A model generated the notes under the pieces. That model worked only from the letters and a program-made list of their open reading frames with translations, was not told where the DNA came from and did not search any database. Positions 41,306 to 51,229 of a DNA stretch of 64,000 nucleotides are shown one piece after another. The DNA comes from an uncultured Bacteroidales bacterium. Lineage in GTDB: Bacteria > Bacteroidota > Bacteroidia > Bacteroidales > Paludibacteraceae. Made by a program: the position numbers and the translations under genes. Each line of letters begins with the position of its first letter. Position 1 is the stretch's first letter. The stretch covers positions 151,769 to 215,768 of the forward strand of contig ONBH01000001.1 of assembly GCA_900316005.1 (NCBI GenBank), given 5' to 3'.

Positions 41306-41339
41306 TCCCGCATATACTTGTATATGTGGGATTTTTTTT
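41306..41339. terminator. intrinsic terminator whose loop is the next promoter's -33 box
   Basis: Stem TCCCGCATATA / TATATGTGGGA (one G-U pair) with a CTTG loop, followed by TTTTTTTT; an A/T run lies on the other side, so it may work both ways. It ends serS. The CTTG loop lies 20 nt before TAACTTTG (41341-41348). Confidence 0.75.
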
Positions 41340-41348
41340 GTAACTTTG
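41317..41348 (+). promoter_or_regulatory. promoter of the DUF7935-like gene
   Basis: CTTG (41317-41320), 20-nt spacer, TAACTTTG (41341-41348); it overlaps the serS terminator. Confidence 0.7.
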
Positions 41349-41383
41349 CAGCCGATTTGTGTTTTACCTTAAAAAACGATAAT

Positions 41384-41896
41384 ATGCTTGAAATAATTCG
41401 TTATACTATTCCTGCCTTAGTGGTGCTTCTGTGCACATGGTTGGTGATGTACAAGTTCTACAAGAACGAGAACGACAAACGCAATTTCGAACTCAAACGC
41501 GCATCGCAGAAAGAGATATCACCCATACGTCTGCGTGCCTACGAACGCCTGACACTCGTATTAGAGCGCACACAGCCCGAGCACCTATTGCTTAACGAGG
41601 ACATCAGCGGCATGACGATCATGCAGATTCAGCAACTGCTGCTCCGTACCATCCGTCTGGAGTTTGACCATAACCTCAGCCAGCAGATTTATGTCTCGCC
41701 CGAACTATGGGACAAAATCATCCACGCCCGCGATGAAATGGCTGCTTTTGTGAACGAGATGGCCATCAAGATGCCCCAAGACAGCACCTCGATGGACTAT
41801 GCGCAAGTATTGCTGACCGCCTATCGCAACAATGGCGTCACGCCGCATCAGGAAGCATTGGAGGCACTCAAAGAAGAGGTCGGAAGACTGCTTTAG
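41384..41896 (+). CDS. Single-pass membrane protein, DUF7935-like
   Basis: 170 residues from MLEIIRYTIPALVVLLCTWL; upstream starts are inside the terminator region. One N-terminal membrane helix, then a cytoplasmic helical domain (RLRAYERLTLVLERTQPEHLL). Similar small proteins are frequent in Bacteroidales; function unknown. The family name is from memory and should be checked. Confidence 0.6.
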   Translation: MLEIIRYTIPALVVLLCTWLVMYKFYKNENDKRNFELKRASQKEISPIRLRAYERLTLVLERTQPEHLLLNEDISGMTIMQIQQLLLRTIRLEFDHNLSQQIYVSPELWDKIIHARDEMAAFVNEMAIKMPQDSTSMDYAQVLLTAYRNNGVTPHQEALEALKEEVGRLL

Positions 41897-41976
41897 TTGA
41901 GAGTTGTTTTTAGTTTACTAGTGCACTAGTGTTCTAGTTTACTAGTGCTCTAGTTCGAACCGAAAAAAATAATTTT

Positions 41977-42456
41977 GTGAGAGTTTATCAATTCATAATA
42001 TGGATGGCCGTAGTGCTGCTGTGCGGGTGCACGGTGGATCAGCAATGCCGCACAGCCTTTGACGTGCGCATGCAGGCGGTCTTTCGCGCCGATAGCCTCC
42101 AAGCCGACAGCACCTATGCCACATACGCCATCTGGGACAGCATCACGGTGCAAGGTCTTGGGCGGGATTCGGTGCTGTACGACAACCGCAAAGGCATCAC
42201 CACCCTGCAGTTACCGCTCCGTCCCGACACAACCGTGACCGCCTACCGTCTGACCTATCACGGGCGAACCGACACACTCTATATCATTCATAACAACGAT
42301 ATTCAGTACATCTCGCTTGCCTGTGGCGAGGTCATCTATCACACCATTGAGGGTTTTCGTGCCCGTGGCACCTGGATAGACAGCATCGCCATGATGGACT
42401 CTACGGTACAAGCTACCGGCAAGGATAACATACGCCTCATCGCCCACGAACCGTGA
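41977..42456 (+). CDS. Lipoprotein, DUF6452-like
   Basis: 159 residues. GTG start, because the signal sequence begins right there (VRVYQFIIWMAVVLLCGCT, lipobox LCGC). A beta-rich domain follows. Paired in Bacteroidota with a DUF6048-like gene, here overlapping by 4 nt (GTGA). Likely an outer-membrane-associated envelope protein. The gap before it contains tactagtg repeats at 41917-41956. Confidence 0.65.
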   Translation: MRVYQFIIWMAVVLLCGCTVDQQCRTAFDVRMQAVFRADSLQADSTYATYAIWDSITVQGLGRDSVLYDNRKGITTLQLPLRPDTTVTAYRLTYHGRTDTLYIIHNNDIQYISLACGEVIYHTIEGFRARGTWIDSIAMMDSTVQATGKDNIRLIAHEP

Positions 42457-43163
42457 AACGAACACTCGCCATATTGCTTCTTCTTCAGGCTGCCCTTTAC
42501 GCTTTAGCCCAGGCGCCCGACACCATTCGCGTGCCGGAGCAGTCACTGAGTGAGACCTACGAAGCCGAGCGACGCCGCATGCGCGACACCACCATCTATC
42601 ATGGCACCTATGTTAAGTTAGACCTCTTTAACCCTGCCTTCGAAGCCATCCGGTCAAAAGGTAAGGTGCAAGACTACGAAGTGATGGTAAGCGTAAGGCT
42701 GAAACAGCGTTTCTATCCGGCTATCGAACTGGGTTACGCACAGGCCAGAGATTCTGCAGCCGGTGGTCATTATGCCGGGAAAGGTGGTTTTATTCGTTTG
42801 GGAACAGATATCAATGGTCTGAAGAAACATCCTGAGAGTCCGCATGCCCTACTCGTCGGCGTGCGTATCGCAACGGCTGTACAGGGGTACGACCTGACCG
42901 ATGTTTACCGCCACGATGACTACTGGCAGACCGCCAAGGCCAGCTATACCGGGGTCACGCGGGCTGATGTATGGGGCGAGGTGGTCGGCGGCTGCAACGT
43001 ACAGATAGCCGGCGGATTTCATATGGGCTGGTACATCCGCCTCAAGGTTCTCTTTACCCGCTCCGGCTCCAACAACGGGCCATTACCCTATTACATACCG
43101 GGCTTCGGGTATCGTGATGACATGAACTGGGGATTCAACTATTATATCGGATGGAAGTTTTAG
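42453..43163 (+). CDS. Outer-membrane beta-barrel-like protein, DUF6048-like
   Basis: 236 residues. GTG start overlapping the DUF6452-like stop. Signal peptide ending ALAQAP; then alternating strands (VMVSVRLKQRFYPAIELGYAQ, GGFIRLGTDINGL) and an aromatic C-terminus (NYYIGWKF), as in outer-membrane barrels. It is likely the membrane partner of the preceding lipoprotein. Confidence 0.65.
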   Translation: MKRTLAILLLLQAALYALAQAPDTIRVPEQSLSETYEAERRRMRDTTIYHGTYVKLDLFNPAFEAIRSKGKVQDYEVMVSVRLKQRFYPAIELGYAQARDSAAGGHYAGKGGFIRLGTDINGLKKHPESPHALLVGVRIATAVQGYDLTDVYRHDDYWQTAKASYTGVTRADVWGEVVGGCNVQIAGGFHMGWYIRLKVLFTRSGSNNGPLPYYIPGFGYRDDMNWGFNYYIGWKF

Positions 43164-43228
43164 GCGACCGGTATCCCCGTCATGACGTAATGACGAGAAA
43201 CGACGCAAACAACGTAAACAACAATATT

Positions 43229-45262
43229 ATGAACACAACAGAAATGATGAACAAAGCGGCCGATACGATCCGTATCCTTGCAGCTTCAATGGTTGAGAAA
43301 GCCAAAAGTGGTCACCCCGGTGGAGCCATGGGTGGTGCAGACTTTATGAACGTGCTCTACACTGAGTTTCTGAACTACGACCCCGACAATGCGGAGTGGG
43401 AAGCGCGCGACCGCTTCTTCCTGGACCCGGGTCATATGGCCCCTATGCTCTACTCTACCCTTGCCCTGGCGGGTAAGTTCACGATGAGCGACCTGATGAA
43501 CCTCCGTCAGTGGGGCAGCGTCACACCCGGTCACCCCGAGCGCGACCTGAAGCACGGCATCGAGAACACCAGCGGACCTCTGGGACAGGGACATACCTTT
43601 GCCGTAGGTGCCGCTATTGCTGCCAAATGGATGCAACATCGTTTCCCCGAGGTACACCACCCTACTATCTACGCTTTCATCTCCGACGGAGGTATCCAGG
43701 AGGAGATTTCGCAAGGCGCAGGGCGCTTGGCGGGACACCTGGGGCTGAGCAACCTCATCATGTTCTACGATAGCAATACCGTGCAACTCTCCACGATGTG
43801 CGACGCCGTATCCAGCGAAGATGTTGCTAAGAAATACGAAGCCTGGAACTGGTACGTACAGGAGATTCCCGGCAACGACCCCGATGCCATCCGCGAGGCA
43901 CTGATGCGTGCCAAAGAGGAAAAGAATCGCCCGAGCCTCATCATTGGTCATACCACGATGGGCAAAGGCAGCGTGACAGCTGATGGCCAGCCCTTTGAGG
44001 GCAAGTGCTCCACGCATGGTCAACCATTATCCAAGTCCGGTGCGTCATACGAAGAGACCATTCGTCATCTTGGCGGCAACCCCGAAGACCCCTTCCGCGT
44101 ACCCGCCGACGTGCAACGCCTGTACGACGAACGCGCTGCCGTGCTCCGCGATAATGCCAACAAGGCCTATCAACAATACTACACCTGGAAGGAGAGTCAC
44201 CCCGAAGAGGCACGCCAATACGAGGCATATATGTCCGGCGAGACTCCCTGTATCGACTGGAGCAAGATCGAGCAGAAACGTGGTGCCGCTACGCGCAACG
44301 CCTCGGCTACCGTGCTCTCATACCTGGCAGAGAACGTGGGTAATATGATTGTTTCATCGGCCGACCTCAGCAACTCTGACAAGACAGATGGTTTCCTGAA
44401 GAAGACGCAGGCTTTGACCCGCGATGACTTCTCCGGCCGCTTCCTGCAAGCCGGCGTCAACGAACTGACGATGGCCTGCCTCTGCATCGGTATGGCGCTG
44501 CACGGCGGTATCATTCCCGCCTGCGGTACGTTCTTTGTGTTCTCCGACTACATGAAACCTGCCGTTCGTATGGCTGCACTGATGCAGTTACCCGTCATCT
44601 TCATCTGGTCGCACGACGCATTCCGCGTAGGCGAAGACGGCCCGACACACGAACCTGTAGAGCAGGAAGCACAGATTCGCCTGATGGAGAAGCTGCATAA
44701 TCATGCCGGTCAGCCCTCTATGCTCGTTCTCCGCCCTGCGGATGCCGACGAGACAACGCTGAGCTGGCGCCTGGCTATCGAGAATACCGATACGCCCACC
44801 GCTCTGATCCTCTCGCGTCAAGACGTACCGATGGTTCACGCCGAGGGAGTCAATCCGTACGACTATGCTGACGACTTCGCCCGCGGCGCTTATATCGTAT
44901 CGAAAGACCAGAACCCGCAGGTAGTACTGCTGGCCTCCGGTAGCGAAGTGGGCACGCTGCTCGCCGGCGCCGAGATGCTACGTAAGGAAGGCATTCGTCT
45001 GCAAGTAGTCAGCGTGCCGAGCGAGGGACGATTCCGTCAGCAGGACGAGGCATATCAGGAACGGGTATTGCCGCGCGAGGTTAAACGCTTTGGCATGACT
45101 GCCGGTCTGCCCTGCACCTTGGAGGGCTTGGTAGGCTCTAACGGAACGGTTTGGGGGCTTAACTCCTTTGGTTTCTCCGCTCCGTACAAAGTCCTCGACG
45201 AAAAACTCGGCTTCACCGCCCGGAACGTCTATGACCAAGTGAAGAAGCTGCTGCAAGAATAA
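43229..45262 (+). CDS. tkt: Transketolase
   Basis: 677 residues from MNTTEMMNKAADTIRIL; the upstream in-frame start at 43151 lies inside the preceding gene. Substrate/thiamin motifs are KSGHPGGAMGGADF, GPLGQGHTFAVGAA and FISDGGIQEEISQGAG (diphosphate/Mg site), then the pyrimidine domain DLSNSDKTDGF and the C-terminal domain. It links glycolysis and the pentose phosphates. Confidence 0.95.
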   Translation: MNTTEMMNKAADTIRILAASMVEKAKSGHPGGAMGGADFMNVLYTEFLNYDPDNAEWEARDRFFLDPGHMAPMLYSTLALAGKFTMSDLMNLRQWGSVTPGHPERDLKHGIENTSGPLGQGHTFAVGAAIAAKWMQHRFPEVHHPTIYAFISDGGIQEEISQGAGRLAGHLGLSNLIMFYDSNTVQLSTMCDAVSSEDVAKKYEAWNWYVQEIPGNDPDAIREALMRAKEEKNRPSLIIGHTTMGKGSVTADGQPFEGKCSTHGQPLSKSGASYEETIRHLGGNPEDPFRVPADVQRLYDERAAVLRDNANKAYQQYYTWKESHPEEARQYEAYMSGETPCIDWSKIEQKRGAATRNASATVLSYLAENVGNMIVSSADLSNSDKTDGFLKKTQALTRDDFSGRFLQAGVNELTMACLCIGMALHGGIIPACGTFFVFSDYMKPAVRMAALMQLPVIFIWSHDAFRVGEDGPTHEPVEQEAQIRLMEKLHNHAGQPSMLVLRPADADETTLSWRLAIENTDTPTALILSRQDVPMVHAEGVNPYDYADDFARGAYIVSKDQNPQVVLLASGSEVGTLLAGAEMLRKEGIRLQVVSVPSEGRFRQQDEAYQERVLPREVKRFGMTAGLPCTLEGLVGSNGTVWGLNSFGFSAPYKVLDEKLGFTARNVYDQVKKLLQE

Positions 45263-45331
45263 GCATTGATGGCAAAGAAAAACGACATAGTATGGCAAAA
45301 ATCACTTTCGTGAACGATTTTTGCCCAAATT

Positions 45332-45363
45332 CTTGCATATCTCAAAAAAAAGTTGTACCTTTG
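45332..45363 (+). promoter_or_regulatory. promoter of the small membrane protein and SPFH gene
   Basis: CTTG (45332-45335), 20 nt, TACCTTTG (45356-45363); followed by a short leader to ATG 45399. Confidence 0.75.
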
Positions 45364-45398
45364 CAGGCGAAATCGTTTTGTAAAAATAGGAACTGCAT

Positions 45399-45563
45399 AT
45401 GAGATTCGTATCATTGGTCATTTGGGCTCTGCTCGTTATTCTCGCAATCTACTATGCCACGGTGGTTGCACATCTGTTCACGCATATGTTCGGCAAGAAC
45501 GTTGATTTCAAGAAAACACTCATTCCGTTCTACGGATGGAAGATTTGGTTTGATAACTTTTAA
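45399..45563 (+). CDS. 54-residue membrane protein upstream of the SPFH gene
   Basis: MRFVSLVIWALLVILAIYYA begins one membrane helix, then a conserved-looking end (FTHMFGKNVDFKKTLIPFYGWKIWF). It lies 13 bp before the SPFH gene, under the same promoter. It may be a small partner of the prohibitin-like protein; this is inference from position. Confidence 0.65.
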   Translation: MRFVSLVIWALLVILAIYYATVVAHLFTHMFGKNVDFKKTLIPFYGWKIWFDNF

Positions 45564-45576
45564 TCATTTATACAAA

Positions 45577-46770
45577 ATGACTATCAATAATCAGCAGGGA
45601 GGCAATAAGCTCCCAATCAAAAAAATCGTAGTAGCTTCCGTAATCGGAATCGTAGTTATCGTCTTCCTATGCTGCATCGGATCGCTCGTTGAGGATGTCA
45701 AGAATGAAGAAATCGTCGTTAACCAAGTGCCCATTACCGGCACGATGTATGTATGGAGTCAGCCGGGTATGTACGCGCAGAAATTAGGCCACACCACCAA
45801 ATACCACAAGACTGAGCAGTTATGGTTTGGAGCCCAAAACAACGGCGAACCGATTCCGGTAATCTTCAACGATGCCTCGAATGGCGAGATATTCGGTTCG
45901 CTGCGTGTCAAACTGCCTACCGACCGCGAGCATATGCTTCGTATCCAGACCGATTACAACGGCATGGACAGACTGATGAACGACCTTGTGCGCCCGACAG
46001 TGGTGAAAGTAGTGTACGCTTCGGGACCGCTGATGTCCGCATATGAGAGCGTTTCGGAGAAGAAAAACAACCTCATCGAATACATTACCGACCAGCTGAA
46101 CAACGGCGTTTACACCACCAGCGTAAGTATAGAAGAAGTCATTGATCCTATTACCGGTGAGAAAAAGCAGCAGAAGTTCGCAGTACTGATTCCCGACTCG
46201 CTTGCCGCAGGCGGATACAGACGTTCGGAGAAATCACCGTTCGACTACTACGGCATCGAGATAGGTCAAGTATCCGTTTCCAAGATAGACTACGAAGAGC
46301 GCGTGCAGAAACAGATTGCACAACAGCAAGAAGCCAACATGCTGGTGCAAACATCCAAAGCAAAATCGCTGGCAGCCCAACAAGAGGCTATCCGCGCAGA
46401 GCAGGAAGGTAAAGCCGAAGCCGCTAAAGCGAAGTGGGAACAAGAGAAAATAAAGGCCGTAGAGGTTACCAAAGCCGAACAGGAATTTGAGGTGGCGCGC
46501 CTTGAGGCACTGAAAGCGAATGAGGTGAAAAAGCGTATTATTGCAGAAGGAGAAGCAGAAGCAGCTGCTAACCGCGCGAAAGTGGCAGCAGGTCTGACGC
46601 CGCAAGAACGCGCTGAATGGGATTACAGAACTAAAGTTGGCGTAGCCGAAGCTGTAGCAAAAGTGAAACTCCCGACGGTCATTATGGGCGGCACAAACGG
46701 AGGCAACCAAACGATGGATATCATGAGCCTTAAGTTCGCTACCGATTTAGTTGAGAAACTGAGCAAATAA
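45577..46770 (+). CDS. SPFH/Band 7 (prohibitin-like) membrane protein
   Basis: 397 residues from MTINNQQGGN; the longer frame would overlap the small membrane gene. One N-terminal membrane helix (IVVASVIGIVVIVFLCCIG), a Band 7 domain at about 50-230, then a long alanine/glutamate/lysine coiled coil (AAQQEAIRAEQEGKAEAAKA) ending in a short acidic tail. Such proteins form large membrane-bound assemblies. Target proteases are not encoded next to it. Confidence 0.88.
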   Translation: MTINNQQGGNKLPIKKIVVASVIGIVVIVFLCCIGSLVEDVKNEEIVVNQVPITGTMYVWSQPGMYAQKLGHTTKYHKTEQLWFGAQNNGEPIPVIFNDASNGEIFGSLRVKLPTDREHMLRIQTDYNGMDRLMNDLVRPTVVKVVYASGPLMSAYESVSEKKNNLIEYITDQLNNGVYTTSVSIEEVIDPITGEKKQQKFAVLIPDSLAAGGYRRSEKSPFDYYGIEIGQVSVSKIDYEERVQKQIAQQQEANMLVQTSKAKSLAAQQEAIRAEQEGKAEAAKAKWEQEKIKAVEVTKAEQEFEVARLEALKANEVKKRIIAEGEAEAAANRAKVAAGLTPQERAEWDYRTKVGVAEAVAKVKLPTVIMGGTNGGNQTMDIMSLKFATDLVEKLSK

Positions 46771-46809
46771 AAGACACATCATCAATAAATTGCAAATCAA
46801 CTATTTTTT

Positions 46810-49641
46810 ATGGAATATAATTTTTCTGAGATTGAGAAAAAGTGGCAAAAGACTTGGGAAGATAACGGTGCTTATACCGTTTCCAATGAGTCCGACAAAC
46901 CTCATTACTACGTGCTGGATATGTTTCCCTATCCTTCGGGAGCGGGACTTCATGTCGGGCATCCGTTAGGCTATATTGCCAGCGATATATACTCGCGTTA
47001 CAAACGTCTGCAGGGCTTCAACGTACTGCATCCCATGGGTTTTGACGCCTATGGTTTGCCCGCCGAGCAATATGCCATTCAAACAGGTCAACACCCCGAG
47101 AAGACCACCAATACGAACATCGCCCGCTACATCGAGCAGTTGAAGAAGATCGGTTTCTCGTACGACTGGGGCCGTATGGTTCGCACCTGCGATCCCGAGT
47201 TCTACCATTGGACTCAATGGGCGTTCGTACAGATGTTCCATTCCTACTATGACACCACCCTTCAGAAGGCACAGCCCATCGCCAAACTCGTTGAGCGTTT
47301 TGAGGCTGATGACCCCAACTGGAAGAACCTGACGGAGAAGGAGCAGCAGGAGCGCCTTATGCCTTATCGTATCGCCTATTTGGCGGATACCAAGGTCAAT
47401 TGGTGTCCCGCCTTGGGAACTGTTCTTGCCAACGATGAGGTCAGCGAGGGTCTCTCGGTACGCGGCGGATTCCCCGTAGAACAACGCATCATGCGCCAAT
47501 GGTGCCTGCGCGTGTCGGCTTATGCCGGCCGTCTGCTGGAGGGACTGGATCATATCAATTGGACCGAGAGCCTCAAGGAAACACAACGCAACTGGATCGG
47601 CCGAAGCGAAGGCGCCGAGATGAATTTCAATGTACGGAGAAAAGATGTACAATGTACGAAGGATGGAGAAAAGGACGAATTTCAGATGACCATCTTCACC
47701 ACACGTGCTGATACAATCTATGGTGTTACATTTATGGTTCTGGCTCCCGAGAGTGAGTATGTAGCACGCGTTACCACCGACGAGCAGAAGGCCGAAGTGG
47801 AGGCCTACCTGGACCGCTGCCGTCATCGCACCGAACGCGAACGTATAGCAGACCGCCGTGTGACGGGTGTCTTTACCGGTTCGTATGCCATCAACCCCCT
47901 CACCAATGCAGAGATTCCCATATACGTATCCGATTACGTGCTGGCGGGCTACGGAACGGGCGCTATCATGGCCGTTCCCGCACATGACAGCCGCGACTAC
48001 GCGTTTGCCAAACACTTTGATCTGCCCATCGTGCCCCTTATCGAGGGTGCCGATGTTAGCGAACAATCCTTCGATGCCAAGGAAGGCCGCATGATTAACT
48101 CCGGCATCCTCAATGGCCTCGAAGTACCCGAAGCCATTCAGCGCATGAAGGAGTATATCACCAATACGGGCATCGGCCGCGTAAAGGTCAACTACCGCCT
48201 GCGCGATGCTATCTTCTCGCGTCAGCGTTATTGGGGCGAGCCATTCCCCATCTATTACAAGGACGGTATGCCCTATACCCTGCCCGAAGAATGTCTGCCC
48301 CTGCAGTTACCGGAGATTAAGGAATTTAAACCTACCGCCAACGGTGAACCGCCACTCGGGCATGCACAAGTATGGGCATGGGATGAACAGAAGAAGCAAG
48401 TGGTGGATAAGGCACTCATTGACAACCAAACCGTCTTCCCCCTGGAACTCTGCACCATGCCCGGTTTCGCCGGTTCCAGTGCCTATTACCTCCGGTATAT
48501 GGATAACCACAATAGCGAGGTGCTTGTTTCCCGAGAGGCCAATGCCTACTGGCAACAGGTCAACCTCTACATCGGCGGTACGGAGCATGCTACCGGACAC
48601 CTTATCTATTCGCGTTTCTGGAACAAGTTCCTATACGACCTCGGCCTCATCGTATCAGACGAGCCCTTCCAACGCCTTGTCAACCAAGGCATGATACAGG
48701 GGCGTAGTAACTTTGTCTATCGTCTGATTGGTAGCCGCAACACCTACGTATCGGCTAACCTCATCGAGAATCCCGAATATAAGGACAAGGTGCAGCCTAT
48801 CCACGTGGATGTCAACATCGTGCACAACGATATACTCGATACCACCGCATTCCGCGCATGGATGCCCGAGTTCAAAGACGCCGAGTTCATCTACTCAGAC
48901 GGCACGACCGATGTCGATAATCCCTACTTCGGTTCGCCCTGTGAGAAACAGTATATCTGCGGTTGGGCGGTTGAGAAGATGTCAAAATCGATGTTCAACG
49001 TAGTCAACCCCGATGACGTCATCGCCAAATACGGCGCCGACACGTTGCGTCTGTATGAGATGTTCCTCGGCCCCTTAGAGATGTCCAAACCCTGGGATAC
49101 CAATGGTATTGACGGCGTGCACCGTTTCCTGCGCAAGCTGTGGAACATGTACGAAGCCCCCATTGATCGCGAGCCGACACGCGAGGAACTGAAGAGCCTG
49201 CACAAACTTATCAAAAAGATTACCTGGGATGTCGAGAACTTGTCATTCAATACCTCTATTCCCGCCTTCATGATTGCGCAGAGCGAACTGTCCGCACTGG
49301 GATGCAACAGCCGCCAAATCCTTGAGCAGTTTGCAATCCTGCTCGCTCCATATGCTCCGCATATCGCCGAGGCGATGTGGCACCGCTGCGGCAACGAAAC
49401 CTTTGTTATCGACGCTTCATGGCCCGTGTGCAACGAAGCCTACCTCGTAGAAGACAGCCAGAAGTACCCGGTTCAGTTCAACGGTAAAGTGCGCTTCACC
49501 TTCGAGTGCCCCAAAGACACGCCGAAAGAGGAAGTGGAGAAACTCGTACTTGCGCACGAAGAAACAGCGAAGTACCTTGCCGGCAATGCGGTAAAGAAAA
49601 TCATCGTCGTCCCCGGACGCATTGTGAATATTGTGATGTAG
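46810..49641 (+). CDS. leuS: Leucyl-tRNA synthetase
   Basis: 943 residues. HIGH motif as HVGHPLGY near residue 50, editing domain in the middle ([19 protein letters not shown]), KMSKS as [15 protein letters not shown] near residue 725, and the C-terminal anticodon region. A complete class I enzyme. The gene lies 39 bp after the SPFH gene. Confidence 0.97.
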   Translation: MEYNFSEIEKKWQKTWEDNGAYTVSNESDKPHYYVLDMFPYPSGAGLHVGHPLGYIASDIYSRYKRLQGFNVLHPMGFDAYGLPAEQYAIQTGQHPEKTTNTNIARYIEQLKKIGFSYDWGRMVRTCDPEFYHWTQWAFVQMFHSYYDTTLQKAQPIAKLVERFEADDPNWKNLTEKEQQERLMPYRIAYLADTKVNWCPALGTVLANDEVSEGLSVRGGFPVEQRIMRQWCLRVSAYAGRLLEGLDHINWTESLKETQRNWIGRSEGAEMNFNVRRKDVQCTKDGEKDEFQMTIFTTRADTIYGVTFMVLAPESEYVARVTTDEQKAEVEAYLDRCRHRTERERIADRRVTGVFTGSYAINPLTNAEIPIYVSDYVLAGYGTGAIMAVPAHDSRDYAFAKHFDLPIVPLIEGADVSEQSFDAKEGRMINSGILNGLEVPEAIQRMKEYITNTGIGRVKVNYRLRDAIFSRQRYWGEPFPIYYKDGMPYTLPEECLPLQLPEIKEFKPTANGEPPLGHAQVWAWDEQKKQVVDKALIDNQTVFPLELCTMPGFAGSSAYYLRYMDNHNSEVLVSREANAYWQQVNLYIGGTEHATGHLIYSRFWNKFLYDLGLIVSDEPFQRLVNQGMIQGRSNFVYRLIGSRNTYVSANLIENPEYKDKVQPIHVDVNIVHNDILDTTAFRAWMPEFKDAEFIYSDGTTDVDNPYFGSPCEKQYICGWAVEKMSKSMFNVVNPDDVIAKYGADTLRLYEMFLGPLEMSKPWDTNGIDGVHRFLRKLWNMYEAPIDREPTREELKSLHKLIKKITWDVENLSFNTSIPAFMIAQSELSALGCNSRQILEQFAILLAPYAPHIAEAMWHRCGNETFVIDASWPVCNEAYLVEDSQKYPVQFNGKVRFTFECPKDTPKEEVEKLVLAHEETAKYLAGNAVKKIIVVPGRIVNIVM

Positions 49642-49656
49642 AACCGAAAAACAAAA

Positions 49657-49678
49657 AAAGCAGCATGACTGCTGCTTT
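49657..49678. terminator. hairpin between leuS and tRNA-Lys
   Basis: AAAGCAG / CTGCTTT with an 8-nt loop and A/T runs on each side; it may end both convergent transcripts. Confidence 0.6.
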
Positions 49679-49679
49679 G

Positions 49680-49752
49680 TGAACCAGCTGGGGCTCGAAC
49701 CCAGGACCCCATCCTTAAAAGGGATGTGCTCTACCTGCTGAGCTACTGATTC
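49680..49752 (-). tRNA. tRNA-Lys (anticodon TTT)
   Basis: A 73-nt cloverleaf on the minus strand. Acceptor stem GAATCAG / CTGGTTC, D arm AGCTCAGCAGGTAGAGC, anticodon stem CATCC / GGATG with loop CTTTTAA (TTT in the middle), T arm CTGGGTTCGAGCCCCAG. The discriminator is A. CCA is not encoded. Its promoter lies at 49777. Confidence 0.95.
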
Positions 49753-49776
49753 CCGGCTTTTTTTCAAAAGCGGCTG

Positions 49777-49807
49777 CAAAGGTACTACTTTTTTTTGATA
49801 TGACAAA
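49777..49807 (-). promoter_or_regulatory. tRNA-Lys promoter
   Basis: On the minus strand TTTG (49804-49807), 19 nt, TACCTTTG (49777-49784). Confidence 0.7.
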
Positions 49808-49844
49808 ATATTTTGCAATTTTTTTGCAAAAAAAAATGAAATAA

Positions 49845-51209
49845 ATGCATTTTTTACCAAAATACTGCCGAAGAACGACCTCAACGACCCGAATTGGGGA
49901 CCTCTTGATGGGTTCTGACTACCCCATTCGGATACAGACAATGGCGAACACTTCAACCGATGATATCGAAGCCTCCGTTGCCCAAGCTGAGCGTTGCGAG
50001 GCCGCCGGTTCGGAGCTGTTCCGCTTCACGACGCAAGGCATCCGCGAGGTGGAGTCGCTCTCGCATATCAAGGAAGCCCTACTTCGTGAGGGACACACCA
50101 TGCCCCTGGTGGCAGACGTACATTTTCGTTCGGATGTAGCCGATGCTGCGGCTCAAGTTGCCGATAAGGTACGTATCAATCCCGGCAACTACGCCCCCAC
50201 ACCCGAGGCTATCCGCGAGCGATTTACGCACCTCATTGCTCTCTGTCGCGCCCACAAAACAGCCATCCGCATCGGCGTGAATCACGGCAGTCTGTCCCCG
50301 CGCATCATGCAACAATACGGCGATACACCGGAGGGCATGGTCGCCTCATGCATGGAGTTTCTGCGTATCGCCGTGGAAGAGAACTTCCGCGATATTGTTC
50401 TCAGTATCAAGGCCTCCGACACGCGCATCATGGTCACAACCGTGCGACTGCTCGTTCGTACGATGGATGCCGAAGATATGCACTTTCCGCTGCATCTGGG
50501 TGTGACGGAAGCCGGCGAGGGCGAAGACGGCCGCCTGAAATCCGCCGTAGGTATCGGCGCACTTCTGGCTGACGGCATCGGCGACACCATACGTGTGAGC
50601 CTAAGCGAAGAACCTGAAAATGAATTGCCCGTAGCACGCGAATTAGTTCATTTCTTCACCGACAAGACCAGTTCGCGCTATACAACCAACCAAGCTTCAA
50701 TCGAAGGCGACACCTTAATATATACGTGCGCGGAAGACAACATAGACCTACTCGGCCTGCATGCCGCTGCCGAATGCGGACATCTGCTCTGGGATAACAA
50801 CATCCAGAAACTCATCATCCGCCCCGCATGCCCGGCAATGCAAGATGCCGCCGACAAACTTGCCAAAGACATCTTGCAGGCAGCCGGATTGATACGGTAC
50901 AAGACCGAATTTGTGTCCTGCCCCGGCTGCGGACGCACCATGTTCGACCTGCAGGACACCATTGCTAAGATCAAACAGGCATTCCGGGACCCCTCGGGCA
51001 CCGACCAACGGCCGCTCAAGATCGCCATCATGGGCTGCATCGTCAACGGTCCGGGTGAGATGGCCGACGCCGACTACGGATACGTAGGCGCCGGACGCGA
51101 ACGCATATCACTATACCGCGGCAAGGAATGCGTCAGAAAGAATATTGAACAAGATGAGGCAGTCAAACAACTCATCCAACTCATACACGAAGATTTAGGT
51201 ACAAAATAA
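49845..51209 (+). CDS. ispG: 4-hydroxy-3-methylbut-2-enyl-diphosphate synthase (GcpE)
   Basis: 454 residues. TIM-barrel part (NPIRIQ-like YPIRIQTMANTS; VADVHF; RINPGNY) and the C-terminal [4Fe-4S] part with cysteines in SCPGCGRTMFDL and GCIVNGPGE. It makes HMBPP in the MEP isoprenoid pathway. Bacteroidota IspG proteins are usually about 600 residues because of an extra central domain; here that insert is short (about 80-90 residues between VHFFTD and FVSCPGC). The chain reads as intact, so this seems a reduced form. Confidence 0.93.
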   Translation: MHFLPKYCRRTTSTTRIGDLLMGSDYPIRIQTMANTSTDDIEASVAQAERCEAAGSELFRFTTQGIREVESLSHIKEALLREGHTMPLVADVHFRSDVADAAAQVADKVRINPGNYAPTPEAIRERFTHLIALCRAHKTAIRIGVNHGSLSPRIMQQYGDTPEGMVASCMEFLRIAVEENFRDIVLSIKASDTRIMVTTVRLLVRTMDAEDMHFPLHLGVTEAGEGEDGRLKSAVGIGALLADGIGDTIRVSLSEEPENELPVARELVHFFTDKTSSRYTTNQASIEGDTLIYTCAEDNIDLLGLHAAAECGHLLWDNNIQKLIIRPACPAMQDAADKLAKDILQAAGLIRYKTEFVSCPGCGRTMFDLQDTIAKIKQAFRDPSGTDQRPLKIAIMGCIVNGPGEMADADYGYVGAGRERISLYRGKECVRKNIEQDEAVKQLIQLIHEDLGTK

Positions 51210-51229
51210 TATATTAAATTCATACATTT

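Noticed and set aside
49845..51209. Truncated or broken ispG
   Set aside because: All iron-sulphur cysteines and barrel motifs are present in one frame; only the insert is short.
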